This document shows positions 23,101 through 33,900 of a DNA stretch of 64,000 nucleotides, piece by piece. This DNA comes from Siphonodentalium dalli (taxonomy: Eukaryota; Mollusca; Scaphopoda; Gadilida; Siphonodentaliidae). A program made the position numbers and the translations under genes. The first letter of the stretch is position 1; each line of letters opens with the position of its first letter. Location of the stretch: the NCBI GenBank assembly GCA_032622095.1, contig CP136065.1, forward strand, positions 26,981,141 to 27,045,140, in the 5' to 3' direction. The notes below the pieces were generated by a model. That model was not told where the DNA came from. It worked only from the letters and a program-made list of their open reading frames with translations, and ran no database searches.

Positions 23101-24508
23101 CACGTGGATGGGGGTCATTCTTTAAATCTGTGGTTTCATACACAGCTATACACAGTATGCGATCTCTTGGTACGGAAAACACGAGTACGCGTTTTTGCTC
23201 AATTACGTTGCAGATGAGGAACCACATAAGGTCCACTATGAGTCAAAATCCGTTTGAATCACTTGATGGTGTGTGACATATATAGAGAACGACTTGACAA
23301 TATCGACATGAAAGTGGTTTCAAATGAATTTGTTCAGCTATTAAAATATTTTTCCGACTGTTTCATTTCCAGAAGTTTTAATTTACATTTTATTTTTAAA
23401 TTCTTGAACTTGCCCTAGGTCTATTATAAATGAATAAAATAAATGTTTGAATTATTACATATCAGCGATTTTCAACTATGTTAAATTCAATTTTTGTTTA
23501 AGGTTATAAGCGACTTCTATTTTTAGCAACAAATATCAGAGGAGGCAGGTGTCGTTGACTCATAAATCAGCGTAATTTTCTTCAATTTATCATGGTGTTT
23601 ACAAGAAAGAAGATCCAATATGTTCGGGAGAACGTCGCAGCTTGATAAGGAGCTTGGTAATTGAATCATTAGTCATGAATTTGTTCACGGGAATGATGCT
23701 CGTCTGGATACGTTTGGATTGTTTGACATTTAATGGACAACTATTGTGCATTCATACTTATATGAACGAGAGACAGACATTGTTTTCTTCGCAATTAAAA
23801 GCAATATGAAATTTATTTGTTTGTTGAAGTCTTAAGTACAGTTGTAGTCAGAATAAGTGTTAATTTAAACGATGGAATAATGTTAATTATTTTTATGGTT
23901 TTAGACCGAAATATGGTACCCCCTTGATACTCCCCCCCCCAATATGTTTAGCTTCCTATGCCCCTGGCCCGGAATTGGCAACCAGTCACCCCACGGGTGC
24001 AGCTACTAGTAGCAATTCAAAAAGATGGATTTTATTATAGATGTGGGGGGCATATTTAAACACTGGTCTTTTGAAGCAAGAAGTGACATCCTATATAGCA
24101 AACGACCGTGGACACCGACAGAAATTAGGACGATCGATGTCGGAAGGTGATTACAGAACACAACAAGAAGTGAAGGTATGAGTTTTTCCCAAAAATGTTT
24201 GAATTTAACCCATGAAAAGTTAATTTTTAGCATATCTGAGTGACTCTCCTTTTCCTAGTTGCATGCTGGATGTGAAAGCACGATCGGGCTATTATAGTTT
24301 AATCGGTGGTTCCGTTCATATATGTGCACAGACCTCAAAATATTGAGAAATGTCGAGATAAATAAAATAATCTCAATGTCCTATTTCAGCCATCAGACTT
24401 ATCTGTTCTATAACAAAAATAAAAAAGGATACTAGTATTACTACATGCCGACAATCTTTTGAGTAATAACGTTTTGCCAACACCAGATGGTCCCAAAATA
24501 AGACACAT
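17015..24508 (-). CDS. ARL16: ARL16, ADP-ribosylation factor-like GTPase 16 (complete, 5 exons)
   Basis: Spliced minus-strand gene: 24508-24442, 22244-22195, 21117-20998, 19058-18949, 17192-17015. The 525 nt give 174 residues plus stop; all junctions are GT-AG and phases agree (1,0,0,2). Seen in the protein: P-loop GPSGVGKT (6-13), switch I TIPTVGTN (36-43), G3 region RELGGSMGPIW (58-68), NKVD (114-117) and SAK (150-152). As in human ARL16, G3 has Glu-Leu-Gly-Gly instead of Asp-x-Gly-Gly, and the catalytic Gln position is Ser63. There is no Gly2 for myristoylation and no N-terminal amphipathic helix; the protein starts almost at the P-loop, which is typical of ARL16. Known for the family: ARL16 has been linked to export of ciliary cargo such as INPP5E and ARL13B from the Golgi, and to inhibition of RIG-I in mammals. 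It lies head to head with HGS. Identification rests on collinear similarity over the full length. Confidence 0.93.
18094..18568. mobile_element. TTAA MITE, family I (TTAACCCTTTCAGTGCCAGG)
   Basis: TTAA at 18094 and 18565; ends ccctttcagtgccagg and cctggcactgaaaggg. One half carries the ctcttatatttgcgaggcga hairpin also found in families B, C and H. Confidence 0.75.
18665..18870. mobile_element. Family E foldback
   Basis: cagtaatgccctaattaatc to ggcattactg, TA-flanked. One arm carries a small internal rearrangement near the centre. Confidence 0.8.
18949..19058 (-). CDS. ARL16: ARL16 exon 4 (guanine-specificity strand)
   Basis: 110 nt between acceptor ttccag and donor gtaagt. Encodes residues 80-115, from FMIDVSN (human FVMDASD) to ILLILNK. 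It ends inside the Val codon of the NKVD motif, whose last base and Asp come from exon 5. Confidence 0.93.
19606..19805. mobile_element. TTAA MITE, family B, eroded
   Basis: Left end aacccttttatgacaggagc, right end at TTAA 19802; one hairpin partly deleted. Confidence 0.6.
19817..19965. repeat. GC-richer palindrome in ARL16 intron 3
   Basis: Arms cagttgtcgcccgttgtcga and gaagggcaacaactg, with a near-perfect inner inverted repeat cgctcgagaacggaatgtct around ~19893. Related gggcgaca / tgtctcccgg motifs recur at 20773-20835, so a ~1-kb element with diverged ends is possible. Confidence 0.55.
20998..21117 (-). CDS. ARL16: ARL16 exon 3 (G3 / interswitch)
   Basis: Exactly 40 codons in phase 0 between acceptor ttttag and donor gtgagg. 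Encodes residues 40-79 with VGTNLVNIGF, the G3-equivalent RELGGSMGPIW and the HNYYSEAN segment. Human ARL16 has TIRELGGCMGPIWSSYYG here. Confidence 0.94.
21152..21575. mobile_element. Family A double-hairpin MITE in ARL16 intron 2
   Basis: Begins caagcctggaaataacgtgt and ends near ttccaggtttt. It starts ~35 bp upstream of the exon 3 acceptor as read on the minus strand. Confidence 0.7.
22195..22244 (-). CDS. ARL16: ARL16 exon 2 (switch I)
   Basis: A 50-nt exon between acceptor tctcag and donor gtaagt on the minus strand. Encodes residues 24-39, KHTFDNVGEAPATIPT, ending in the switch I Thr. Too short to be found as an open reading frame; it is supported by phase (2 nt + 16 codons) and by alignment with the human GEPPPTRPT segment. 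Confidence 0.88.
22810..22851. repeat. Orphan C-rich end of a CAGGGGCGTAGGAA element
   Basis: Long C runs followed by agttcctacgcccctg, the mirror of the left end of the element at 22937. Probably the right end of a second, truncated copy; no matching left end was found. Confidence 0.5.
23337..23663. repeat. Duplicated HGS promoter/exon 1 segment, copy 1
   Basis: 327 bp nearly identical to 24585-24901, with scattered substitutions and one ~10-bp length difference. The match begins at gctattaaaatattt and ends just past the exon 1 donor at ggtaattg. The two copies are in the same orientation, about 1.24 kb apart. Confidence 0.92.
23620..23656 (+). pseudogene. Transposon-borne copy of HGS exon 1 (possible alternative first exon)
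   Basis: Start codon, 12 codons (MFGRTSQLDKEL) and donor gtaatt in the same phase as HGS exon 1. It differs from the main exon at four coding bases: two silent, plus Phe8 to Leu and Ala11 to Glu. It lies in ARL16 intron 1 on the opposite strand, inside the element at 22937-23966. In this copy an extra upstream ATG (23592-23594), absent in the main copy, opens an out-of-frame ORF that overlaps the start codon. Splicing to exon 2 would give an intact protein, but expression cannot be judged. Confidence 0.75.
24442..24508 (-). CDS. ARL16: ARL16 exon 1 (start codon, P-loop)
   Basis: Codons 1-22 plus one base. ATG is the complement of 24506-24508. Encodes MCLILGPSGVGKTLLLKRL and three more codon starts; the human protein has the same MCLLLG opening. 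The donor gtaata follows directly on the minus strand and leaves phase 1, which joins exon 2 to make Arg23. Confidence 0.93.
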
Positions 24509-24857
24509 TATGTGTCCAAAATCACAGAATGTCTGAAATGTGGAAATGAAATGCGGAAGTAAAATTCAGAAATGGGTCGCTTGCGCTATTAAAATATTTT
24601 TCCGACGGTTTCATTTCCAGAAGTTTTTATTTAAATTTTATTTTTAAATTCTTGAACTTGCCCTATGTCTATTATAAATGAATACATTAATAATACATAT
24701 CAGCGATTTTCAACTATGTTAAATTAAATTTTTGTTTAAGGTTATAAGCGACTTCTATTTTTAGCAACAAATGTCAGAGGAGGCAGGTGTCGTTGACTCA
24801 TAAATCAGCGTAATTTTCTTCAATTTATCGTGGTGTTTACAAGAAAGAAGATCCAAT
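24509..24857. promoter_or_regulatory. Shared ARL16/HGS intergenic region (bidirectional promoter)
   Basis: 349 bp separate the ARL16 start codon (minus) from the HGS start codon (plus), so both promoters and both 5' UTRs must lie here or overlap unless upstream noncoding exons exist. No clear TATA box or CpG island is visible. Bases 24585-24901 of this region plus HGS exon 1 are duplicated at 23337-23663. The transcription start sites cannot be read from the sequence. Confidence 0.75.
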
Positions 24858-24901
24858 ATGTTTGGAAGAACGTCGCAGTTTGATAAGGCGCTTGGTAATT
24901 G
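24585..24901. repeat. Duplicated HGS promoter/exon 1 segment, copy 2 (native locus)
   Basis: 317-bp native counterpart of 23337-23663. Starts 77 bp from the ARL16 start codon, covers most of the shared promoter, and ends 7 bp into HGS intron 1. ARL16 exon 1 itself is not in the duplication. Confidence 0.92.
24858..24894 (+). CDS. HGS: HGS exon 1 (start codon)
   Basis: 12 codons plus one base, MFGRTSQFDKAL, followed by donor gtaatt. The single G joins exon 2 to give Glu13 and the KATSQ segment. Chosen because fly Hrs starts MFRSSFDKNLENATS, human has TFERLLDKATSQ, and the phase fits. A near-identical copy lies at 23620-23656; this one has the conserved Phe8 and no upstream ATG close by, so I take it as the main exon. 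Confidence 0.85.
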
Positions 24902-27900
24902 TACTAAATATCTTAATCTAGAGTGATTACGTGTGAATTATGCTGCGTGTTGTGTTTTTATTTTTTTCAACAACACACTTTTGTTACACAGTCTGTCACT
25001 AGTGTCAGTGTCACTATAGTGAGTAGTGTCAGTCGCCTCTCACTCAGCTTCTCAGTGGGTGTAGACTGAGATTTTACTCCATAAGCATAGTGAACGTTCA
25101 AACGACCACGACACAATCATAAGTGGAGGAATCAGGCTCGACGAGATCGTGGATAGTTTGTTCACACGATTGCGATGTCGTCGTACATGATGATATTGTA
25201 ATTTGTAGCCTGTACAGGCTGTAGGTTGTTCGTAAAACATGTGATTGACTACCTTGCGATCTTTTCAGGCACGATTTTTACGTACACACGACTGCGATTA
25301 CATCGCAAGTGGAGGTTTTGAAGTGAGCATACGCAGTCTAACTACCGGTTACTTCCTACGATGGAAATCCTTCCACTTACGATTGAATTGTGGTCGTCTG
25401 AACGTTCACTTACTTTTCGAATCCACGTTCATAGTTGTTCTGAATCAATTGACAGATTACCAAGATTGGCAAGAACAAATACTGTGAACAGGTCCTTGGC
25501 GTTTGGAACACCAATTACCCAGATAGCCACCCGACGTCGCCCCAACATCGGCCCGATTGTCGGCGTGGCCGTCGGATATGACTTCGGCCCGACGTTGGCA
25601 GCCGTCGTCGACATGGTTGGCAGTCGACGTCATGTTGACCATCGTCTGTTCGATGTCATTTGCCGACCGTTGGATATAATGACCACAGTCGGAACGAAGG
25701 CACACCTTCCGACATCGATCGTCCTAATATCTATCGGTGTCCACAGTCGTTTGCTATATAGGATGTCGGCAAATAGTCAGTATCCAAAAATTGCAAATCG
25801 ACTTCATGTCATTCGCCGACAAAGTTCAAAAAACATAGAACGAAAATTCAGGACTAAATGATATTCCCGTAACCACCCTTCCAACTGGGCCTCTGCAAAA
25901 TAGAGATATCCCAGTTAGCCACCCGACATCGGTGCATGCATGCCGTCGGCTGTCAACGTCTGCATATACATGTAGTCGATAGCCGAAACTTTTCCGACAA
26001 AGGTCTGTTCGTGGTCTTGATCATGCCATGCATGAATATCTACTCAATAGCTACGGTACGGGCATAGATATGGAGTAAATAATTGTGGCATGATCCAGTT
26101 CGTGGCCATGTGAACTTCTGAGCTCTATAGACTATAATTGGAAACGAAACTAACAGGATTAAAACGATTGCAATTCTCTGTGAATTTTGAAACGGTTATA
26201 AATTCCAGAAGAAAAATGGCTAATTATCAATGTTTAATCGTGTTGATATAATTAAACATTACAAATCAAACAAAGCTACTGATATTGATTGGGATAATTC
26301 AAGTGGAATATTATAGGATTATGTATTTACGATCCAGACCGCAAATCACTGCCAACAATTTTTAATGTTAAAAAATGAATGCAAAAACATGTATAACGGT
26401 ATTTATTATGTACATGTATATACTTATAGTGGATCGATCAGTAGTGTTAAATACTTATACAACGGTGTCCGAAATGGTGCTTAACTTGTCTCTAATAAAT
26501 CAGTCCGCACGTATATAGTTCTCTGTGAAATTCGTCAGACTTGCTTTAAACATAATGTCTGGATTTTTGAATTTGAAATTTTATATCCCAGAGTTTCCTG
26601 TACTAAGATTTTTGCGGCCTAATCTTCTTGCGTTCGATTGCCTGAAGGTCCAAAACTCTGTACCACGAAGCTCCAATACTCCGAAATTCCGATTAACTAT
26701 CCAGTTCCGATCACAAATGTAGCCAGCTTTTCTCCGGCGATCACATTCGTAGCCAGCTTTTCTAATTCCATACTCTATATGGCACGAAATATTACGTCAT
26801 CGCCAGGCTTTCCATTAGGTTTTGGGGAACGGGTCCTGTATCCACCGAGGGGAAAATGCACTCAATGTTTTCAATGTCATGGAAACACTAGTGGTCCTAC
26901 TTTTGTTTTATCGGCCATAGAAGAAACAGAGAGTAGATTTGCTGATCATTTTGCATTCATTTTCTACCTAATTTACTATGCTATCAACTGCAATAACTTT
27001 AAAACATAGAAAATTTATTAGATAAAAATTAATTGCTGTATATGGAAACACGTCCGTTGAAGTTAAACGACCGCTATTCAAGACTCTGCAGAAAGTTCGG
27101 ATGCATAACGTACCGGAATATAACATGACTAAATTATCGGCGGTCATTTTTCTTAACCTAACCGCAGCGTTGTAACCAGCGGACTCCAAAGCATGTGTTC
27201 TAGCGATGTCGGTTTGATCACTCCCTCAGTTCATGTTAGATCGGTCCGAGTGTGTATTCTCGCTAGAAATCAAATAAAGTTGTCAACTATTTAAATTTCT
27301 TAGTACTGTCCCAACAAAATTGAGAAGTAAACATCTTTATACCTGTATACATTATCATATGGAATATTTCCTGTGGTATGACAGAAGGGGAAAAATTGGC
27401 TGGGGGAATGGGGCCCAAAAAGGGATCCCCTGCCGTTATAGCTGAAACCCTGGTCATCGCGTTCGTGACTAAGACGTCGACGTCATGCTCCAAAACTGAC
27501 TTCGTTTATAAGCTTATATTGAAATATAATTCGAGCATTCTAGATAACAACATTGGTCGGAAACCTCAGATTATTAGATGAATTAATTTCAAATTCAAAT
27601 TCACATTGGTATACATCCATCAACTCGGAAAAATGAGATTAACCTAATCTTGTTCATTGAGGCTCGCATGAAAAACTGGCTACAAATGTGATCGCCATAG
27701 AAAAGCTGGCTACATTTGTGATCGATTTAATAAGCTGGCTACGAATGTGATCGATGCCTTGTGACAATGACCCAATCAGCAGTAGTAATACTAGTAGTAG
27801 TACTAGTCTTGTCTACCATTAACAAACACTCAAGTACATACAATGTACATGTAGATTTGATTACACCCGAGACCTGCCCTTGAAGATTGGACTGATAACA

Positions 27901-30900
27901 GGCCAAGTCCAAGAACAGTATTAAATGGTTGAAAATCTCACTTCCTGGTTTTCTTGAAATCGAACTCAAGGACAAGAACATGATATACACTGGTTTCTCG
28001 AATTTGTGTGGCTACTTTCTAGCTCAATTTACTTTGTAAGTTTGAGCTATTGCCATGGTTTGGCGTCCGTCGTCCGTGTATGCGTGTGTCCGTCAACAAT
28101 TTCCTTTGGCGCAGGCTACAGGTCGTACCTTTGGTCTGATCTTTATGAAATTTGTCATGAATGTTGACATTGACATGTAAATGGGAAACGAGTCATTTTG
28201 GGATCATTCGGCCAAAAAACATGGCCGCTGGCGGCCATTTTGGATTTCAAAATTCAATCCATTGGCGCGGGCTACAGGTCGTACTGTTCGTCTGATCATC
28301 ATGAAATTTGTCATGGATGTTAATATTGACATGCAGATGGGAACGAGTCATTTTGGGGTCGTTTGGATAAAAACATGGCCGCCAGCAGCCATCTTGGATT
28401 TTACTCTTTGCATGACTAAATCCTTTGGCGCGGGCTACAGGTCGTAGCTTTGATCGGAACTTCCTGAAATTTGTCATGGATGTTAAAAATGACATGTAAA
28501 TGGGAACGAGTCATTTTGGGGTCGTTCGGCCGAAAAACATGGCCGCCAGCAGCCATCTTGGATTTTACTCTTTGCATGACTAAATCCTTTGGCGCGGGCT
28601 ACAGGTCGTAGCTTTGATCGGAACTTCATGAAATTTGTCATGGATATTAAAAATGACATGTAGATGGGAACGAGTCATTTTGGGGTCGTTTGGCCGAAAA
28701 ACATGGCCGCCAGCAGCCATCTTGGATTTTACTCTTTGCATGACTAAATCCTTTGGCGCGGGCTACAGGTCGTAGCTTTGATCGGAACTTCATGAAACTT
28801 GTCATGGATATTAAAAATGACATATAGATGGGAACGAGTCATTTTGGGGTCGTTTGGCCGAAAAACATGGCCGCCAGCAGCCATCTTGGATTTTACTCTT
28901 TGCATGACTAAATCCTTTGGCACAGGCTACAGGTCGTACCTTTGGTCTAATCTTTATGAAATTTGTCATGAATGTTGACATTGTCATGTAGATGGGAACG
29001 AGTCATTTTGGGGTCATTTGGCCAAAAAACATGGCCGCTGGTGGCCATCTTGGATTTTAAAATTCAATCCATTGGCGCTGGCTACAGGTCGTAATGTTTG
29101 TCTGATCATCATGAAATTTGTCATGGATGTTAATATTGATATTTAGATGGGAACGAGTCATTTTGGGGTCGTTCGGCTAAAAAACATGGCCGACAGCAGA
29201 CATCATGTATTTTACTCTTTGCATGACTAAATCCTTTGGCGCGGGCTACAGGTCGTAGCTTTGATCGGAACTTCATGAAATTTGTCAAGGATATTAGAAA
29301 TGACATGTAGATGGGAACGAGTCATTTTGGGGTCGTTTGGCCGAAAAACATGGCCGCCAGCAGCCATCTTGGATTTTACTCTTTGCATGACTAAATCCTT
29401 TGGCACGGGCTACAGGTCGTACCTTTGGTCTAATCTTTATGAAATTTGTCATGAATATTGACATTGACATGTAGATGGGAACGAGTCATTTTGGGGTCAT
29501 CTTGGATTTAAAAATTCAATCCATTGGCGCGGGCTACAGGTCGTACTGTTCGTCTGATCATGAAATGTGTTATGGATGTTAACAATGACATGTAGATGGG
29601 AACGAGTCATTTTGGGGTCATTCGGCCTAAAAACATGGCCGCCAGCAGCCATCTTGGATTTTACTCTTTGCATGACTAAATCCATTGGCATTGGCACAGG
29701 TCTTACCTTTGGTCAGATCATTATGAGATTTGTAAAGACTGTTGACATGTACATAGATGGGAATGAGTCATTTTGAGGTAATTCGGAAAAAAACATGGCT
29801 GCCGGTGGCCATTTTAGAATTTACTCTTTGCATCAATAAATCCTTTGGCACACCATAATCACCTCATCCCTGATCCGATGATTATAAAACTTGTCATGAA
29901 TGTTGATATGGACATGTACATCTTGTCTAAATTAGACATTTCAATTAGCACCTTTCCTATTCCTCCATTTACTGTCAACCATCAAATTATTCCCCTACCT
30001 AAGTTGAGCTACAGTGTCATTGACACTTTCATTTAAATGAATGATTTTTGAGATAACTTCGAGATTGATTTTGTGTGGCTACTTTTTCAAAAGATTCTTG
30101 AGATAACTTTGAGATTGACGTCACTCTGACATATCTTAATTTTCGTATTTCCGCCAAGGAGAAGCCCTCAACTGAACTATATGGATTATTATCCTCGGCC
30201 TTGTGTTATCAGGAGGGTTAAAATTTATTGTCCGTTTATTGCGTACTCCGGTCAATCAGCGATCGGATTAGCTCACGCATGAATGCGTCCTGTGCAAATC
30301 CCGCGCTCTTAACAATTCATCTAGCCAGTTTTATTTCTCTCCTTGGACCTATCAGACGTGGTTTTAACTAAAGGAAGTATTTCTCTATTGCGAGTTTATC
30401 AACTCACTATTTATTGTTGATAACAAACTTGCAATTTATCCGTGCTTACCCGGTCGTTTAATATTTTTAAGTACGCGCAGAAACTCTTCGTTTCATAGTA
30501 TGCGCAACGCAATTTATAAAAATTCCGTGTTTTTTATCGACACATTTTATCTCGAAAAATTTGGGATTGGAATCGACAAAATCACGTTGAGAACTTCGCC
30601 ATTGATGGCCATTTTGACAATTACTACAGACACACATCGTTTACTTGTAGAAAACCTATATTGCATTATTGTGCAACATATACGGTGGCATGAATCGTCC
30701 GATTTCGGAGTCCACGTGGTACGGTATGCGAAGTCTCCTAATTTCGTGCTAATTATATTTCATGAAGCCGAATTTTCGATACGTCCATTTCATGTACACT
30801 ACCTCATCGTATATGCAACAGGTCTGTTAGTGCGCAGAAAGTTGGCCAGGACAGAAATGTCTCCTTTGACGATAATTTACATGTATTCATAAACAAGATA

Positions 30901-33900
30901 AAACTTGTCATCCAATGAAATTTCTTTTGCCTCAACTAATTGTAAGTTGAAGTTGAGCGACATTTGGATAATGATTATCACGGAACATCATTGTACATAT
31001 ACAACATGTCGTTATAATTAATTGTGCTTACCGATTAATATTTGCACTCTTAGATAGCCCGAATGTATTACTATTAACATGAGGGCTCGTATTTGGATAC
31101 TTGGAACGTCGCGAACGTTACATCAACTTCACGATATTTATTCGAAATTTGACCCTGTTCTTGCGATTCCATTTTCTTTCCCTCGTTGTATCATCGGAAC
31201 AATCGTTAGAAACAATGAGATTATGTTTGTTACAACATATAGTATTCTATGTTCAAATACTGCTGTGTCTCTTGAATAGTCTCGTTCTTTACATGCCTGT
31301 CCAGTATTACTGACAGTGTCCGGTTGCTACGAATCGTGCAACTGGTTTGATTGGGGAATAGGACTATCTGACACTAGATTGGGAACCAAGGATTTCATTT
31401 CAAGTTCCAGGGCTCAAAATACATTCAATTTTACGAGAATCAAATGATGAATCATGTTAGTCATAAAACACTGCAAATTGTAAAGTTTTGTGAGAATCAT
31501 TACGGGAATCGATTCGGTGATTCTCGTCGAATCTTGAAGCCTGTGTTCCCATTGTCGAATGGCGATCTCCATCAATTCATACCGGTACTCTGTCGCTATT
31601 TCGGCGACAATTGTGTCTGTTTCTTTGCAATCACTCAATGTCTTTTGCTGAATGGGCTTCCCTCTTCCATGACTACACAGATATGCAAGTGCAGTAGCCT
31701 GAACCTTCAGCTATAGTTTGCTTAAATATCCAAGGATACTTCCGTCCGTGGTCTCTCTTTGGACATATTTGGATGAGAGCCTTTGGCTGGCCTACTTGTG
31801 GCAAGTCACCATACCCGTGTGACCTAGCATGGTCGCAGTGTTGAAATGATTCATTGGCTAGCCAGTGTCTCAATAAATTTTCAGTCAATCAATGTTTATA
31901 CTTTTGATGTTTCACATTTCCATGTGTTCACTGTTAAACAAATAGACAACATCTGAACTGTTATCCTCAGACATTAGGGTTTTCGATACATTCAAATTAT
32001 GAATTAACATGATACAAAATGGTGAGCTTCAAAACATGTATGGCGAGCCATAATTGTTCCATACTAGTACAAGGGTGTCAGTGCCTCAAAGGCTCAATGA
32101 CATCCGAACTGACTATATCAATATGGCGTGCGTCAATTTTCACTGATTCCGACATACTTCTGCGCTTTCAATCCATGAATAGTCAAGGTGAACTACTATG
32201 CATTTATATTGTCATGTGCCCCGATGCACTGCCAATAGCCTTTCCAACAGAGTCCATCACTTGGCTCTCTACATTCTATTTCCACATATAGAAAAGATCA
32301 AATGTCAAATAGCCTTCACTCACTTATTAAGCACAGTTACAGGCAATGCTTTTATATTGAGCAGGGCTGCTGCCACTATAATTTCCATCAGAGACCAACA
32401 CATGACTTTTCCTTCTATTGCCTCATATCCAATTGATTATCGGGCAAATAACAGAAAGGACAGCATTTGTATTGTCACACATATAAAGTGCAGTTACATG
32501 AACAGCGTTTATATTTATATTGCGCACGACCACTGCAGGTCTGCGTATTGGAGGCACACGACGGTTCGGTTCACATGACGGTTGCGAAATCTAGGTTGCG
32601 CCAAGGTTGTGTGCGGTTCTCGCGATACTGATTATAACTGTTTGTGTAACTTATGTGTAACTGAGGACAACCAGACAGCCGACACATACTAGTATGTTAT
32701 GGCTTGCGCATATCGTATTCCGCAGACCTGCCAGTGCCAATTTCAGAAGAGTCCAAAACATATCTCTTCTCCTTCTATTACTAAATATCCATATGATTAT
32801 CTGGTGAATAGAATACCTAAATGACTAACACAAATGACAGCTTTTGTATCATCACACATATACAGCGCCGTTCCGCAAGAAGCCTCTATATCGTGTATGA
32901 CCACTGCCCAGTACCAGTGACTGGCGGGGTGCTACTATCGTTGATTCGGAAAACCAATCTTCATGGGCGCACGCCTCAGCACCTGAGCCTTAGGGTGGGG
33001 AAGACTCGTCATGTGCCGCTGACAGCGCACCAGCCAACCAGCCTTCAGTTCTTCCCAGATGAAAATGCAGCTCAAGCTCTCATTTTCTCTCACAATCCAG
33101 AAGACGGATGTAATTGCATCCGTAATATAATCGTTCGTTGTGTTTCTCTCAAATTAAATGTCTTTGTGGGATAGACCTCGATACATGCATGTTTCGTTGC
33201 ACTTTCACATTCCCATACTTTAACTGCGATGGGACCGGTTTTTAAATATACCTCCAATAGTTTAATATGAATCGGTTACTGTAACCATGCACATTTTGTC
33301 AAGAGGGAGAGGGCAACGTTTAATGCTCGTGAATTAGAGAATTACCAGTGCATACGGGTGCAAGTACAATTGCTCCTGTCATCTGGGAAGGACTGAGACT
33401 TCTGACTCTTCCCCACGGTCCATGGTCCACTCCATTAAGGGAGTGGGTCTTGTCACCCTGGAATCATTCTCCCTCGGGATATGGCCAGGCCTGCTCTACC
33501 TTCGGAGGACTTTCCGTACGCGTATAAACATTCTCCTCACCGTATACAAGGGCACCGCGAAAACTGTTCTTGCACAGGAGAAATCGGTTCTCATCGTCCT
33601 CTTCGCCGAGAAGTGACAGTATCTTACCTGCAGTTTAATTTCTAGCAGGCAAGACCACGTGGCCACATAATGACCGGAATTTACCTTATTAACATTATTT
33701 TGCATTAACTAACAAAATGTTTTGTGTATTACGCTTGCTAATAACTAACAGAATGTCTTGTCTTGCTTATAGTCGACGAGATTCGACTTTGATGGCCACA
33801 CACCGTGCGGGTTGCTCAAGAAATAAACGCGGCAATATGCGGTATTGTCATTGTTGGATGAGGGCCCGTTGGTCCATGGTTAAACAATTTGAGCAAACGT

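Larger units (their letters stand above)
22937..23966. mobile_element. hAT-like non-autonomous element carrying the HGS promoter/exon 1 copy
   Basis: Ends are caggggcgtaggaa (left) and ttcctatgcccctg (right), a 14-bp inverted repeat with one mismatch, followed inward by G/C homopolymer runs. Flanks are an exact 8-bp duplication, gcccggaa (22929-22936 and 23967-23974). The 8-bp duplication and CA...TG ends fit the hAT superfamily. No transposase ORF. Bases 23337-23663 are a copy of 24585-24901. The whole element sits in ARL16 intron 1. Confidence 0.8.

Noticed and set aside
25361-25861. 166-codon ORF in HGS intron 1
   Set aside because: Lies in the CG-rich degenerate repeat; part of it (LPTSIVLISIGVHSRLLYRM) also appears as the reverse strand of 24088-24152, so it is repeat-derived.
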